A DNA stretch of 64,000 nt from Protonemura montana (taxonomy: Eukaryota; Arthropoda; Insecta; Plecoptera; Nemouridae), in assembly GCA_947568835.1 (NCBI GenBank), contig OX387605.1, positions 25,051,775-25,115,774 on the forward strand. Direction: 5' to 3'. How positions within the stretch are numbered: the first letter of the stretch is position 1; every line of letters starts with the position of its first letter. A program made the translations under genes and the position numbers. Below are positions 1-14,207 of the stretch, piece after piece. The notes beneath the pieces are model-generated. The model was not told where the DNA came from and searched no databases. It saw only the letters and a program-made list of their open reading frames with translations.

Positions 1-253
1 TGGTCTGTGGTTCATGGCATGTATGATGCATGGATGGGTTGTGCACCACACGCCGGCCGCACTGTGTGCTCTGCGTACAGTGTGTACATTTTGCTGCTAG
101 ATGGATGATTGTCATCAGTTATTCAACTCGGGGAGATTATTAGGTGTAGCCGCAGTTTCGTGGTCCAGCCCCGGGTCCGGTGCATCGAGAAGCATTTGTG
201 GCCACACAGGCTGGCGGTCGCCATGTCTCGAACAATGTCGCTAGGAAGTCGGT

Positions 254-275
254 GGGGGGGGGGGGGGGGGGGGGG
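254..275 (+). repeat. poly-G tract (22 G)
   Basis: This is an uninterrupted run of 22 G. It belongs to a set of poly-C/poly-G tracts of 11-22 bp concentrated in the first 28 kb of the window. Confidence 0.95.
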
Positions 276-1395
276 TTCGCTTTGCTCTTGCTTGTGCGCG
301 CTAAAGTTAGCAGTTTTAGAAGCTGGGAACTGATATTAAAAGCTCGGCTGCTGCTCGTGTTCTAACTCAGAGCGATGAGCCGCTGGATTCTGAATAATGA
401 ATGAACCTGAGCTGCCCCAAAGTGCATTAAAGCCACTATAACATAGCGCTGCTAAATGTTTCTGCTATTGGTGCTAAACTGTATGATAGCATGCACTTGC
501 AGTAAAAACATACGCGCTCGTTGTAATGATTCGGCTATGTGCAACCAATGCATGTGTCGACGTCGCGACTTCCGAAAGTTTGCCGTCACATGGCAAACAA
601 AATATTGTGAATATAATTTAAATCGTGCCAACATGATTCAGTGGCAATTTCCGATACACCAATACAAACAGGTCAATAGCTACTGAACTTTGATACGTCC
701 ACCCATTGCTAGCTGTCACGGCAATGTCACAGATCCACTGAAAGTGACACAGTTCACGAACAGAATAGAGAGCCACGATCTGGATCGTCAACCAATCGGT
801 GTCGCCCGATCGCGACATCGCCCCTTAAAACGCAGCCGACCTCCGCTAGTTTGTCTCTGAAACGCACCTGAAAACACTCGGGTTTCGTTCCCACACGACG
901 ACGTATCAATTCGCGATCGCAATCTCGCGCGCCGCGCCGTACTGCAAAGTTTGGCGCCGCGACGCTCCGGGGTCGACGTCGCGACGCTTGATCATCGCTG
1001 CGACGGCGACGACAGCGTAGACAACTGTTCGCAACGCCGCGTGATTAATTCGTGGCGCTGCAAGGCGGCTTGGAAGGCATTAATTAAACCCGCCTTGCTT
1101 GTACACATACTGCTCGGTGTAATTGAGTTCTCAGCACATGAGTTAACTGCGTGCTGACGCGCAAATACATTCTCTATTGTTCGATGTGCGCCCATACAAC
1201 TAAGTACGCTTTTTTTTTAAGAGAGTGTGTCTAGTTTCGATAATGGCTGCGGCTACTGGTACATGGTGGGCGTGTTGATTCTGTGTGCAATTAAAAGTCT
1301 GCCAGTAATTGGATTAATTACCTACAGTACCATGGCAACGGCCCCGCAAGTAAGCTCGTTAAAGTGATTGGTCAAACCGTGGCGGAGACAAACAG

Positions 1396-1422
1396 AACGC
1401 CGACGCCGACGCCGACACCGAC
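1396..1422 (+). repeat. GACGCC hexamer microsatellite
   Basis: About four tandem GACGCC/GACACC units are visible. The same hexamer recurs at 16072, 55184 and 60616. Confidence 0.85.
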
Positions 1423-4400
1423 TCTGTACGGCGTCGGTAAGACAGATCGCCTCCACCGAGTGCGCGTTGTGGGAGGAGCGCCTCTAGTCGGGTGCCCACC
1501 GTGCGTGTGGCTGGCGCCTCTCATCGATCGCGCCCAAGATTGTTAGCCGCCTCGGCCTGGGGCACTATAAGGCATGTTACCCACAATGACCAGGATGACC
1601 ACCGGATTGGCTCTGTTCTTTGCTAGTGGTAAACCCTCCTCGTTAACGCCGCACGCACAGGTCGCCCCAGCCCGTGTCATCCCACTTGGTCAGAGGTTCA
1701 ATGAGTATCAAAAGAAGACATTTCAAATCCTCCGATCTCCAGACTTCAATGCACGTCGAAGATCGCAAGAAGTAGCTTTGCACACCTCTGTGCAGATCAC
1801 CAGGCTCGTCCTACTGGTAGAACGTCACTCACATGGGAGACGTTCTTTCTCACGTGGACGGTAACCCTAGAGTGATTGATTTGCTCTCTTACCGTTCGTG
1901 TGTGTTCTGTCCGTGATGGCGGTCTAGAGTGGGGCGTGGTAAATGAGGGTAAACAGAGAATGGGGAAAATCCGACCTGCCAGCAGATTTGTCATAGCAAT
2001 GGACGGGTCCTCCGAAGAACATCGTTTAAAAAAACGGTCCAAGAGGAAAACACATGTCATCCGATCAAACGTATCATTGCTGAATTCCACTCACTCGTGT
2101 CGTGGTCCAGAGAGACGTTGCTTAACTCGGGCGTCCTCTCGACGGCAAACAATGCCTCGGCGCCAGGGGAGCGGGCAAGGGTTGGGTGCGTCACAACGAA
2201 TGGGACGCCGCCATGCATATATTTAACCTCTGAAATCCTGGCCCATGGCGGTGTGCCCTGTCGGGGATGTGTTCGTGTTAGTTGCTGTCGCACAATATTT
2301 TGCAAGCGTATCTCTGAAACATCGCCGGGAATGCTTTGCAGATAAAACTTTCCGGTCCAGGCGTCGCCCCTGCACAGAAGTATGAATATGCTGCAACGCT
2401 CGATAGTTACCCCGCCCTCGTGGCAATCTAATTTGTTGCTGATTTCATATTATTTAAATTTAAACGCTGTGTTTTTATGCTGTGCAAGCATTTCGTGTTT
2501 TTATCAACTCTATTACTTTGGGATAGTTTATTTGGCAGTTTCGCCGCGTCGCGCTGTGTTTCTAGTTATAATATAATTTCACGGTTTATCTTCCCTTCCG
2601 AGCCCCGAGCGAGCGTCAGGCTAACAACAAGTAATTTCATTTCGGTTGTCTAGCGATTTTATGTGTGTTCGTCGGTTTTCTGTCAAACGGAGGAAAGTTA
2701 ATTAATTATTATGATAGACCCGTCGTGGTAGACGTTATCCGAGGAGGCGGATGGGAGATTTTTTTTTTTTTTTTAACTAGGTTGGGAAAAGAAATGCATC
2801 GTGATCCTCGCCGTGGATTGAGCGTCAACACATTACGACCGCACTGACTCGAAATCGTGAAGAGATCTCAGCTAATTTGCATAGACTCGTCTACTCCTGC
2901 TCTAAACCGCATCGATGTCGGTTCGACGACTTCGACGTCGACGCGATGCACTTGATGTCTGCCACCTGGTGACCATCGCCGCACCACTGCAATTAGTGTC
3001 TGCCTCAGGCAACGCCCCCAGAGATCGTGGTGTCACATACAAGACCATCTTCTTTTCTAACAATATTCTCAAGTGTGTAACTAAATCGTGCCGAGTCTTC
3101 GGCACTCCATCACGAGTCGAAGCTCTCTCATTCGCTGTGTAAATAAACTCAGTTTGTTTTCTTGTTGATAGTATTTGCATCGCTCTAAAGCCGAGACAAT
3201 AATGTGCAGCAACATCTGTACTGCAACTCGAATGCAATTCCACGAGTGCAGTGCGATGCAATTGTAAATACCAGGTTAAGGTTTACCATCTCAAAGATTG
3301 CTTTCCTCGTTGCATAAATACAACAATTGTGGAAACAAATACGGCAAGACCTCCGCACGTGTTCTGAGTACCTACCAAGTCTGAACCAACGATCCGCATC
3401 CTTTAACGCAAGCAAGCAAACAATTGTACACAAGAATAATACACATTGGTGTACATACACTTACCATAGATCTGGCTGCAGGTGATTTCTAGACAGTTTT
3501 TCCAGCCGGCTTAGCACTCGGGTCTCTCGCTCTGCAAATATCCGAGCGGTTTGGCCAACGTTCGGCAGCTCGAGACGTCTATATGACCGCCATGAACGCG
3601 GCTAAACAGAAGAAGCAACGACACGGAACAAGTTAGGGCGGCAGGGTGCTCCCGCGCCGACCCCCGGACGTCGTCTCGTGGCGTCGCGGCGGCCCTCGGA
3701 TGAAAGTCGCTCGAGACAGAAGTGCAATCCGTTGCGATTAAAGGTCAAACTCATGAAAAATAGTTTGGATGAAAAGTTTTAGTGGCGATGGTTATATCGG
3801 GAGTGAATCGCTTGGCTGAATGTTGATTACGGTAAGAGAACTCGGAATTAGAATCTCTACGATGTTAGCTAACGACAAGATGTAGGTACCTATATAAGGT
3901 AAATTAGCAGCTGATTATCTGGCGTGCATTCTGCTAATCATTTTATGGCTTTCCTGCGCTGAAATGCTAACATTGTGCGGAGAGATAGTTAAATTATATT
4001 GTCTGTTTCTTGTTCAAACAACAGGAAGTTTTGCTCGAGAGCAAATAGTCGAGGTGGCGTCGAGTCGATGGAAAGGTTCAAACACTAAACCGACGTGGAA
4101 ATTTACTTTCCTTCCAGAGAACTAGGAATTGTCTGCTCGGAGTTTTGTTAAATCGCGAATTCTAGTGCCTTTTAATTGTAACTCGAATTTTAAATTAATA
4201 ATAAAGTTAGCGCTCATGAAACAAAATTTAATTTCATCTCGCGAAATGTCTGGCGTGCCCCGTCCAAGCACAACTAATTAGTTATATGGTAATGATGTGT
4301 TCATCAGACACTTCATTATTACATCTTCTGCAGCGCGAAGAAATTTTAATGAGAAGTGCACCACCCGTGAGTTTTCATAAAAAACACACCTGTGATATTT

Positions 4401-5854
4401 CCTGGCCATGGTATATTTTTCACCGATTATTTCTTTAGTTTATTACACGGGGCCAGGCGATAAATTGTTGATATTTCACTAAAAACGAGGCTCTTTCTTC
4501 AAGCCCGTGGTATAAACTCGTCTTGACTTCGCGCGTTTCCAACACCGCGTTGTGCCACTTGCTGAAGTCAAGCGTCAGGTACATCTTCGGTTTATCGCGT
4601 GTGCAGTCGTGACAGCTTCGTGCCTCACTGTAATTGCAATAATGCGCGTTTTGTTTAACTGCACTGCCATCGAGATGCAATTCATCGTGCAAGCTAAACC
4701 GTCAAATGCCCGTGCCATGCGCATTGTCGCGCCATCCCTCAAAAGGCTTTTGTAGAATTGATTGGATCTCAATCGACACAACTTGGAACTCGTATCTGCG
4801 GCACCGAGCCGATTCTCTCCGGGAATCCAACCGAGTTTATGCAAAGTCTTTGACTGTGGAGATAAGTCAATCGAATCCCTAGAGAAATCATCGGATTCGA
4901 TGGATAGCTGTAAAATGTTTTCCTATATTTCACAGTTCTCCACCAATACGGGCAACAGCGACAAAAAGGAACGCCACAAATGTGCGATCGGATGGTGCAA
5001 CATATCTCTGGTCGCGAAGTGAACTGGCTGGTATCTCGAACGGGATTCGAAGCGTCGCCGGCGGACCGGTGACAATCAATCTTGTAGCGCTCCTTGCGGA
5101 CTTACCATGTGCCGGTTGGCAAACTGAGAAAAGAGTAATTTGCCTGCCACCCGGTCTTGTGTCTGGTTCCCGACGGCCGAAGCAACAACATTCTCCTGCA
5201 AAACTGGTAGCGCCACACAATAGTTAGGCACGCCGTTCGGACCACGTAGCGAATTGCACGTTAATTATAGAAATCATAGGATGAGGAAATCACCGCGAAC
5301 AAACCGCGATCACCGGCGCGATTCGTTGATTTAAATGCATATTGCCGAATCAATTCTGCAGCAATAAATAAGACTACAACGTTCGTATAGTTAGAAGTGA
5401 TTTGTGGTCTGTCAAACTATGCTCAAAACTAGTATTTCGCAAATAATGCACGGCTGGTGCAATGCGCACATTTATCAATACGTTCGGATAACAATTTATG
5501 CACCAAACACGTGCCTCTCCAGCCACAGGTAGTGGGTACAACATTTCAAGTCGCCTCTGAGCTGACATGCAGTCTTCGAGCGCACGTCTCTCCTAGGCGA
5601 TTGTGCAACGGAAACCTGACGGGAATCGAACCACGGACGGGGTCGACTTCAGGGCGTTGGTCGGACGACCAAACAAGCTGCCTATCGCACGGGGAAATCA
5701 ATTCGGGACCGATTGCGAGGTGGCACATGACGGACAAACCTAATTGTAATCGGCGGGCCCGGCGAGCGAATCCACGCGACGACTTTCACTGTCACGTTCC
5801 TATACCATAACAACGACGGACCAGTCGCGTCCGCGGCGTGCGTTTCCAATCTGG

Positions 5855-5856
<2 letters not shown>

Positions 5857-5910
<54 letters not shown>
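5857..5910 (+). repeat. (GAC)18 microsatellite
   Basis: Eighteen perfect GAC units lie in a CpG-rich stretch. In frame it would encode poly-Asp, Thr or Arg, but no supporting ORF was found around it. Confidence 0.97.
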
Positions 5911-5911
<1 letters not shown>

Positions 5912-8900
5912 TGCTAGCGCGCGTGGCGTCGGGTGATGTATGCGCCGAGCTCGCTACCTGAAACTGTAACCAGAGAACTAATTAATTGATAACGACCTGC
6001 GCCGATATGATGCTATCCCTATGTCACGTGACGACTCTGGCTGCGGTCGCAAGCCATCGCATAGCTGTTTACAAAGCGCTACGTTCATTACGTCGACGCG
6101 GCCTAGATGACAGAACTGATACTCGAGTTTATAAACTCTAGGCGATAGCGGGGCGAGCAGCGTGGTTCGGTTAGTTTGATAATCGGTGATCTGATTTCAA
6201 TTAAGATTGATGAAAGTTGCAGCGAAGTTCGTCACCGAGGAGCGAGTTTAATAAGCGAGTTGCCATGGCGCAATGTGCTTGGCAGATATAAAGATCTTGG
6301 TTTTGTTAGCTGCTGCGCTCCCGTTTTCCATCAATAAGAGAAGCTCGTGGCGCTCCCGGCAAAGTTGTTCCTCTCGCTAGATACTTATTGTCTGCCGCGA
6401 GGAATGTTTCTGTATTGGCAAACACGCCAAGTGGATAAGATTTGTGCAAAGTTTCAATGAGCTTTTATGTAAAGCTGATATTATTGAAAGCTTTATAATT
6501 AAGCTCCCTTGTCGGGACGGATTCATCTCGCTCAAAGTCGTGCAAAGTCGCCGCCGCGCGTTGTTGGAAAGTTGACTGTGGCGACGCCTCGGCGTTGGCG
6601 CTGCGTTGCCCGCGCTGGCACGGCAAAAACTTCGGCTGAAACGCGATCGAGAGAGCCACCAATAAAGTTTAACTTTTTGGCGCCGTGGCCCTCTTGACTT
6701 CCGGGATGGCGGGGGCGAGATTTATTTGCACGCGCCCTTGCCTTTGAGAGTAAGGGTTGAAAGTAAGGGCTGGAAAGCTCGCCAGCTTCCTCGCCATACT
6801 TCATGGGTCGCGCTCCCCGAACGGGATTATAACTCAGATCCGATATCTTTCGCCTCTGCCGATTATTAGATATTGTTTCAAGTCCCAACTTTTTCACCCC
6901 GTAGCTAATCCGTGAAAGCAGCCTCGACCACCGCTCTGCTAAAAACGAAACAGATCCCAATTCCTTTTCACTCCGCGGCGACTCCGTTACCAATTGTGCG
7001 ATCAGATACGATCAGATATCATCGTAACCTGTCGCCGATCTGCGGCGGGCGACTCGAGATTCGCGAAACCAGATCAAACAAACCTGTTCAGAGAGCGACA
7101 AGATCGCAACAAACCAGTGATATCTTGCCATGTAATACGATGTGATCTCACAAGTTGCCAAACAACGAGACCTTCTCGACCGGATTGCGTCACCAACACG
7201 CGACCAGCTTGAACTTTCCAACGTTTGGGCCACGTTTGACCCGCAAAAAGTCCATGCGTCCCGAGGGACCACTCGGTGGTCACGTGATGGCCGCCGTTCT
7301 CCTTGCCCCAATCAGACCCGATGTGATGCGTTCCAGCCCGTAGAGGGTCGCCCCGTAAAGAAAATGCAATGCTCTAGGAAGTGGCGTGATCCAGCGCATT
7401 GTCTTACGTAGACTCGTCCTTTGCTCTCCACCCTTAAAGTCTTGGCATCCACCTCGATTTGGAGCAGGAATCTCTCTGACAGTGGGAAGTTTTAAAAGAA
7501 GCCGTTCAAGACGTTGGTAACTCGCCGTCCACGCGAGTTGCCGTCGAAGTCGCTGCACACCAGCAGAAACAGCAGCATCACACCAACCTTAATTTCAGCG
7601 AGTATCGATTCCGTCCCAAATATCTCCTTTATCTTCGTTCTCTGCCTTGTTGTTGACGGCGTCGTTGTTGCCGTCGTGGTTGCGTTATGGAAATTCTTGA
7701 AATTTGTTATACACCGCCGTCTCGACTCGCATCCATATTAAATGGGAAAAAATCAGCAAGTTATCATTTTTTTCTTTTCTTTGTGTAGCGTTGTATCTTC
7801 TCTGTGCGGAAGTTCCATCATCCGTCTTGTTACTTCCTAAATTAAATTTGCAGCCGTAATTCGTCAATGTTAGAGTGAAGAGCGCGCCGCGGAATCTTCC
7901 TCCTCGGCGTCGAGTTGGGCGTTGCTCCCCTTTTACTGCCGGCAGCTCCACCACGGCAAAGTGTCAAAACGACTCGTGCTAGCCCCCTTTGCCTCACCAG
8001 AAAAGTGCCAGACAAAAAGTGCAAGAAACGCCAGCGAAAGTGAGAAATATATTACACACGGTGGCAACTCCCGCGAGATCTGCAGCGCGCCGCGACGCCG
8101 TGTGGAAATATAATGGACTGCGACGTCGTAGCTCCGTTCCTCGTCGGCGTCGTCGGAAATGAAACTCCATACTTTAAATAGGAAACTTGTTCCTCGGCTG
8201 TGCAGAGCGAGCTCATCGCCTCTTTGTTGCTTCGATGGATCGACTCGGGGATAGCTGTAGGGAAATAGTGCGATGTTTTCGGCGAAACCCATTTCCATCG
8301 CGAGGAAAATTAGCAACAAATTGCCCCGTGACCTTTTCCTCCACAACAAAGCAGTAAAACAAACACGCCGCCGTGTTTGGGACGTGATTGATGCTACTCT
8401 CAGTCCGTGTTATTGACTGTGAGCTCGCCGGGCCGATGCAGGGAAAGGGCTCCGCCTTTAGGAGGCGGAGGGAACAGACGGATGTTTCGAGGCGACCTTT
8501 TGTCCCTCGATTGATGGCGGTTGTCAAGTCGAGGTGATCCACAACCAACACCAGAGTCGTTGTGCCCTGTCCCGCGTGATGGTCCGAACCAGCCAGATCG
8601 CCCTGAGTTCAGAACCCGGTGAACGTCAAGACAGAACAACCAAATGGGAGCCTTGGTTTCAAATTCTGAAATCCTTGGTAAGCAAACCTTGAAACAATTG
8701 TGTTTAGATCCAGCAAAGTTGAACGCAGACCCAGATCCAGCAAACTGAAAACTCTTGGGATTTGCAACGACTTAAGATATCTGCTGATATCGACCAATAA
8801 GGCAGCGAGATCGCAGAATGTGCCAAGGGGTGCTTATTGCAAATGGAGGCCGCTCAGCCGAGAGCCATTTGGGTGGCCTTGAGAGCGCGTATCTGAAGTC

Positions 8901-9339
8901 AGGCAACCCAATCATCCCGGCAACAAAAACTTGAAACATTGCTTTGAATACTTCGAACCCGCGCAGGAAAATGTATTAGCAGGCGACCCCGGCGGGGCTC
9001 GGAAAATTTCCCAGCGTTTTGCACGTTCCCGTTGACACGGCGCATGCTCGGCGTCGGCTGGTGGGCGTTGAGACGCCAACGCAGGAACGAAATATTTTAC
9101 CAATTGGCCCTAACCCCTTGGGATTTTAAGCCTCCCGCGCCAGCTAGGTTATAAAGAACTCGAAGGACTGCAACCATTTTAACCTGACTACGCTTAGCAC
9201 GGGTACACCGATTGAGATAAGGACAAGCTTGACTGCAGGGCGTGAGATATAACAGGCTGGACCCCAATGTAGACCGTTTGGCAAGAAACTCCTGAGTGAA
9301 TTATTTGTGATGTTAATCATCTTCTCTTCTTAGCAACGA

Positions 9340-9416
9340 GTCATGTGACTCTGATCATATGTCCCATCCAATACCTGTACCAGCGTACTGTCGTTTAACT
9401 TCGGTAATCTCACGAA
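9340..9416 (-). repeat. degenerate 5S-derived SINE fragment
   Basis: The reverse complement preserves the 5S-like core: a diverged CGAAGTTAA box-A region, then a segment matching ATTGGATGGG, then a damaged remainder. The right part of the element is not recognisable, so this is an old truncated copy. Confidence 0.6.
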
Positions 9417-11460
9417 AATCGTCTTCCAAAACGCCAAACTCAAAATCTCCTTTCCTGCAGCTCTTTCAAACGAGTATGAAAACTGTGCCCGTCGCAACCC
9501 CATGCCGGCGTCGCGACGCCTGGCGTCTCGACGTCCAATTGTCGCCCGACTAGCTGTCAAAGAAGCCTGTGCAACGACCGCTGCATTTCAGTGCAACGAT
9601 CTCCGAAGCCCGTGAAATGACAGTTGCAGTATCGCTGGCACTTCACCTCTGAACCAATTGTACGAAACGAGGCCGAATCGCTTAGCGTCTCCTGATTGGC
9701 ACAAAATGCCTACAACAGCCAGCCATGTGCACATGTCCAATGACGAAATGCTACGCTGCAATTAATTATCTAATGACGCAGCCGGTTGCATGCAGCGATG
9801 CATCTCGTCAAGTGCACACGGGAGGATGCAATTTCCCATGCACGTGATTGCATTTCCTATGTGTCTCTCGCTGCTCGCGTTGCACCGCGGGGCAATATGG
9901 AGCATATGGGGGGGCGATAGAGGCAATTAATTTCCTGGCGGCATAACGACCTCCTCACTCTTGAGACTCCGCCGAGTTGACCTGGTGAAGTTGTCGCTAG
10001 CTGGTGGAAACCAGAATCATGGCGATTTTGTTTTTAAAATAACCATTCCAAAATAAACATGGGAAACTCCTATTTAAATCAGATTCTGAACCGTATAGCG
10101 AGATATGTATTTTACTTTGTTTTTGCCACAAACTGTATTATATACCTAAATTGTACAAGAAAACTCTAATTGTGTCTGACATGCTTATATCAACAATCGA
10201 TCCTAGACAGCAATGCTGATATGTAAGGGTAATTCCGTAGTTAGAGTCCGTTAGCATTGCAATAAGAAGTGTCCGATGAGAGTGAGAGAACTCCCATGGC
10301 ACGAGTGAGACAGGTCAAACTGATAGTAACGACATCTTTCGGACGAGTTCCGTTTTCTTAAGCTCGTGGTGCGAGGAATTCCGCGAAACTTACTTAACTT
10401 TTCCCTAAAAGATTGTGCGATGCCAGTGTTTACCCTTTTTTTCCATATAAGTCTGTACTTGAACGCTGTAAAACGCCCTCCGAGAGCCGGAGTCACCGTC
10501 CCAATGTAATGCTACATACTTCTTGAATTAATACCCCATACCATGCATTCCCAGGCAAAGCAGCGTTTACTCTAGCGTGCCTAACACTTGGTTATACCAT
10601 CATCATTATCATTATTATTATTGTTATCGCCGTTCGCTAATAATTAATAATGGTATTGCATGTTGCGCTAAGAGATAGTTTGAAACTTTGAGCTGCGCGC
10701 GCACTGTTCTCTACAAAAAGAAAACAACGGGAAGTTTTCAATCTGCAAGCTAAACATTGGCGTCCGTGATGTTAATTAAATCCATTGCACTATCTTCCTT
10801 CTGTCTGATTAAAGCGCCATAACACGCGATAGCTCCGCACTGATGTGGGAGTCAATGCATTTTTTCCCCTCGTGCCGCCCATTCGACACGTCCAACTTTC
10901 TTTCCTTTATTTCCCGCCTGGCGTTTGTAGAAGCGGTGATCGGCTGCCGGTTTTTTCCCTCCCGCCTCGACGCCTCTGTCCGATCGAATTGTCGGACACG
11001 TCGTCGAGGTCTTACCGCACCGCGGTCGTGGTCGTCGAGAGTTCGAGTTGTTACACTTTCAGGCAGCGGGGCGTTGCTTGCCGATCTTTTCACTTTCGGT
11101 TCCCGGTCTTCCGCGCTCTGTGCGTGGTTCATTGAGATCGCGGCGGGCGAACCACAAATCGAACTGTCAGAGATAAAGTCATCTCACGGCAGGTGACGGC
11201 GGCGATTTCGGAATTAGTTACACCCAAAATGCTTGGTCATCCAATCACGCTGTTTCTTCAAAGACAGCTGGATTGGTATTGTGAAGCCATGGATCGGAAT
11301 GGGGACGTGAACCATTCCCAAAGTCAAATACCAAAGTGCAAGACATAGGAACACTTTTGGGGCAGTCGACCACAAATAATTCGCTGGATACACGCGGTGA
11401 GCTACAGAAAATGATCGTGCCAAATAACCTGGAGCGTGCTTCTTCTTGTATTCGCTCCAC

Positions 11461-11520
11461 TGCAAGGATCTGCAAGGATCTGCAAGGATCTGCAAGGATC
11501 TGCAAGGATCTGCAAGGATC
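11461..11520 (+). repeat. 10-bp minisatellite TGCAAGGATC x6
   Basis: Six perfect head-to-tail copies of TGCAAGGATC are followed by one mutated half unit. The ORFs that cross it on both strands are products of the repeat and not evidence of a gene. Confidence 0.97.
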
Positions 11521-14179
11521 CGACACCGTATTGGCTGCTCCTTGACACTTCTTGACAGTCGAAAGATCAAACAACATGGCGGCTAACCTGATCGTCGTTA
11601 TGGACAGCGACAGGTCACGACTATGAAGACAAGACTTTCCTATTAGAAAAAGCGACAAAAATAATTTTGAAAAAAAAAGTGCTAATCTCTACATGTCAAC
11701 GTTAAACGCGCTCAGCAGGCACTTGCTCATACTTTATGACGTCTGTGTATAAAGTTTTCTAATTGTTGATAGTTTTAATTGTCACTTTCTTGATAGGCAT
11801 TAATGCGTTGCATCGTGACAGGTCAATACACCATAAGCATTGCTGGCCACATTTTTCATCGAGTGGTTTCTCTTTCCACATGTAGCTCACAATTGGCAAC
11901 GCATTCTAGCAACAACAAAAACCATCGCTAACACTCGATGACCGAGCCAGAGAATACCATGAGAACCATCAGTTTATCCAATTTAGTTTTTGCAAATTGG
12001 CCGCCAGTGACGGGTCGTTAATCACCGTACAGTAAACACCTCCGCGGGCCGATAATAGCTGGTCGCATGCAACCTGCAATCACGGCCAGTGCATGTACGC
12101 CTACACCATCTTTGCTCGCTCGCTCGCTTGCTTTTGATCATGACGTTTACTCGCGTAGCGAAGCAAGCGCGAATCGTTCACAGGCAACTCCCGAAGAAAG
12201 TTACGTACCTCTTTCGCGAACCCGCCTCCACCTCCACATCGCGATAATGCTGCTCACAAAAGATGGTTTCACTTTTGGACACATCACGATATGTCGTGAC
12301 ATTGTGAATGGGTATACGGTGCCGTACATATGTGGTTCGTTGAACGGTTGTAGCAATGGCCGCGGCGCACGGTGGAAGTGTTTTGATATTGGGAATAGAG
12401 CACACACTCAGATCGGTGCCTGTCGTAACATATTGGTCGTGAGAGCAGACTCCTCGCCGAGTTGCCCGGCACGATCTGGCGAACGTGTTCGGGATTGGCG
12501 ATCGAGATCGGCCGGCCGAGCGTATTCTCTGATTGAAATCTTCAGCCCGATGCATTTCACCGTACTACGACGTAGAGTATATTTCTTACGAGCTGTCTCC
12601 GGTCATTTGTGCAGTCTACTAGGCCTTGCAGTTTATTGTGGGCTGCTTCATAAACTAGAAGAACCTATGATCGCCCCTGAAACCTTTGCTTGCCTGAAGT
12701 TGTCAAGTTTGCTGCTCTCTGGGAGATTGCAGTACATTTGCAACTTGACTGGCTTCTAGCGTCGGTCTCGTGAATATCAGTCCCACCATGGTTTGCAGAG
12801 TATGCCCACGTGCAAATTTATTCTTCTGCGATCATGGTAATGAAACGCTTGTTCTGTGAAACGCTTTGCAACAAAATTGAAATTTTGTCGAAATTGTGAA
12901 AGTACCGCTGCTGTGAAATCCTCATAAAGATACCAATTTACCTTTATGCACTGCTGTGATTTCCAGTGAAGTCAGAATTTGTTGGACGACGCCACGGTAC
13001 ATGCAAAACAAATGAAAAACCACACCGTCACGCATGTTATCGTCATGATCTCCCCATCCCCCTCTAGCCTGGCGTGAATCTACAAACACACTTTGTGTTA
13101 ACGACTCCAGGCTGGGTTTGGGCGGCCGGATTTTCCGGCACATAAACTTTAAGCTGGAAAATCAAGAACGCGGATGGCGTTGGACAATAATTCCATGTTT
13201 GCGTTCATGAGCTGCAGCGACTGACTTTTCCTTGCGATGCTCTTTAGCTTCTGCCAAGCTGTTGGATCCTCATCGGCGAAAGCATGGATTTTTTTCAACG
13301 CCATGAATCAGACATCGGTGAAGGTTGGCGCCGTGTCGAGCCAACTGCGCCCGGTCTCGAACCCAGGACCCCGTGGCCGTTCGACTTGTTGCTAGAAAAC
13401 GCCCCCCACCTTCTGTAACTCTGAAACTCTTGCAGAGTCAGCGAGGTCCAAAGATTGCCGGGTGCTCTGGTTAGATCAATCATTTAGCGCTTATGTGTGT
13501 GTGTACATTGCCCAGGCTGGTGCAGGTCTGCAAGACATTTAGATGCTTGTTCACTGTATTACAACTTTGTCATGACGAAATCAAGTGGGAAGGAAAAACT
13601 GTCGTCAATTAACTTCTTGATCACTGAGAAAATTTCATCATTTAGTGAGAGCGAAGGTTTGTTTTTGTGAAACAAGTATTTACTGCCATTTTGTAAGTCG
13701 GATAACATTTTCCAGTTCTTATGATCGTTTTTTACCGTTTTCCCCGCTTTTAGCCTCGCTTTCAGATAGTTGACGATTGAAGACCTATTATTGTCAATTC
13801 TAGCTGATTACAAGCGATTATTATAAACTGGCGACCTGCATCGAAGTGCCCATCAAGCGCTCGCCGGCAGACTCCAGTGTTCCGTTTATCCCCGCGCTGT
13901 CCCATCAACGTCCACCCATGCCGACACTTACAGCGAGGTCACCCCTGACTCGAAAGCTCAAGTCAAATATTTCTTAATGAAAAAAGAACTTCTCTCCTCA
14001 AATGATTTTCATAATTAAAAAGTAATTCCAGTTGAGCGCCGCCGAGATCGGCGCGGGAGCTCACAAGCATTTTCTTTCTTAAACAAGTTATTTAATTACA
14101 CACTTTTCTTTTGTTCTTGATACTTTATCCAGTGGCCCTCACGCGCAAGGCCATCGACTGCGTCCTCCAACGCCTCTCT

Positions 14180-14207
14180 CCCCCCCCCCCCCCCCCCCCC
14201 TCCCCCC
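14180..14207 (+). repeat. poly-C tract (C21-T-C6)
   Basis: Twenty-one C, one T and six C follow in a row. It is one of the longest homopolymer tracts in the window. Confidence 0.95.

Noticed and set aside
10843..11196. 117-codon ORF ending near a CAG/GTGACG donor-like site
   Set aside because: Overlapping frames on both strands are also open and the peptide resembles nothing known. The donor-like site alone is not enough.
12067..12759. 230-codon plus-strand ORF, the longest in the window
   Set aside because: The composition is that of unconstrained GC-rich DNA, the reverse strand is equally open, no domain or splice context is visible, and the sequence has no recognisable similarity.
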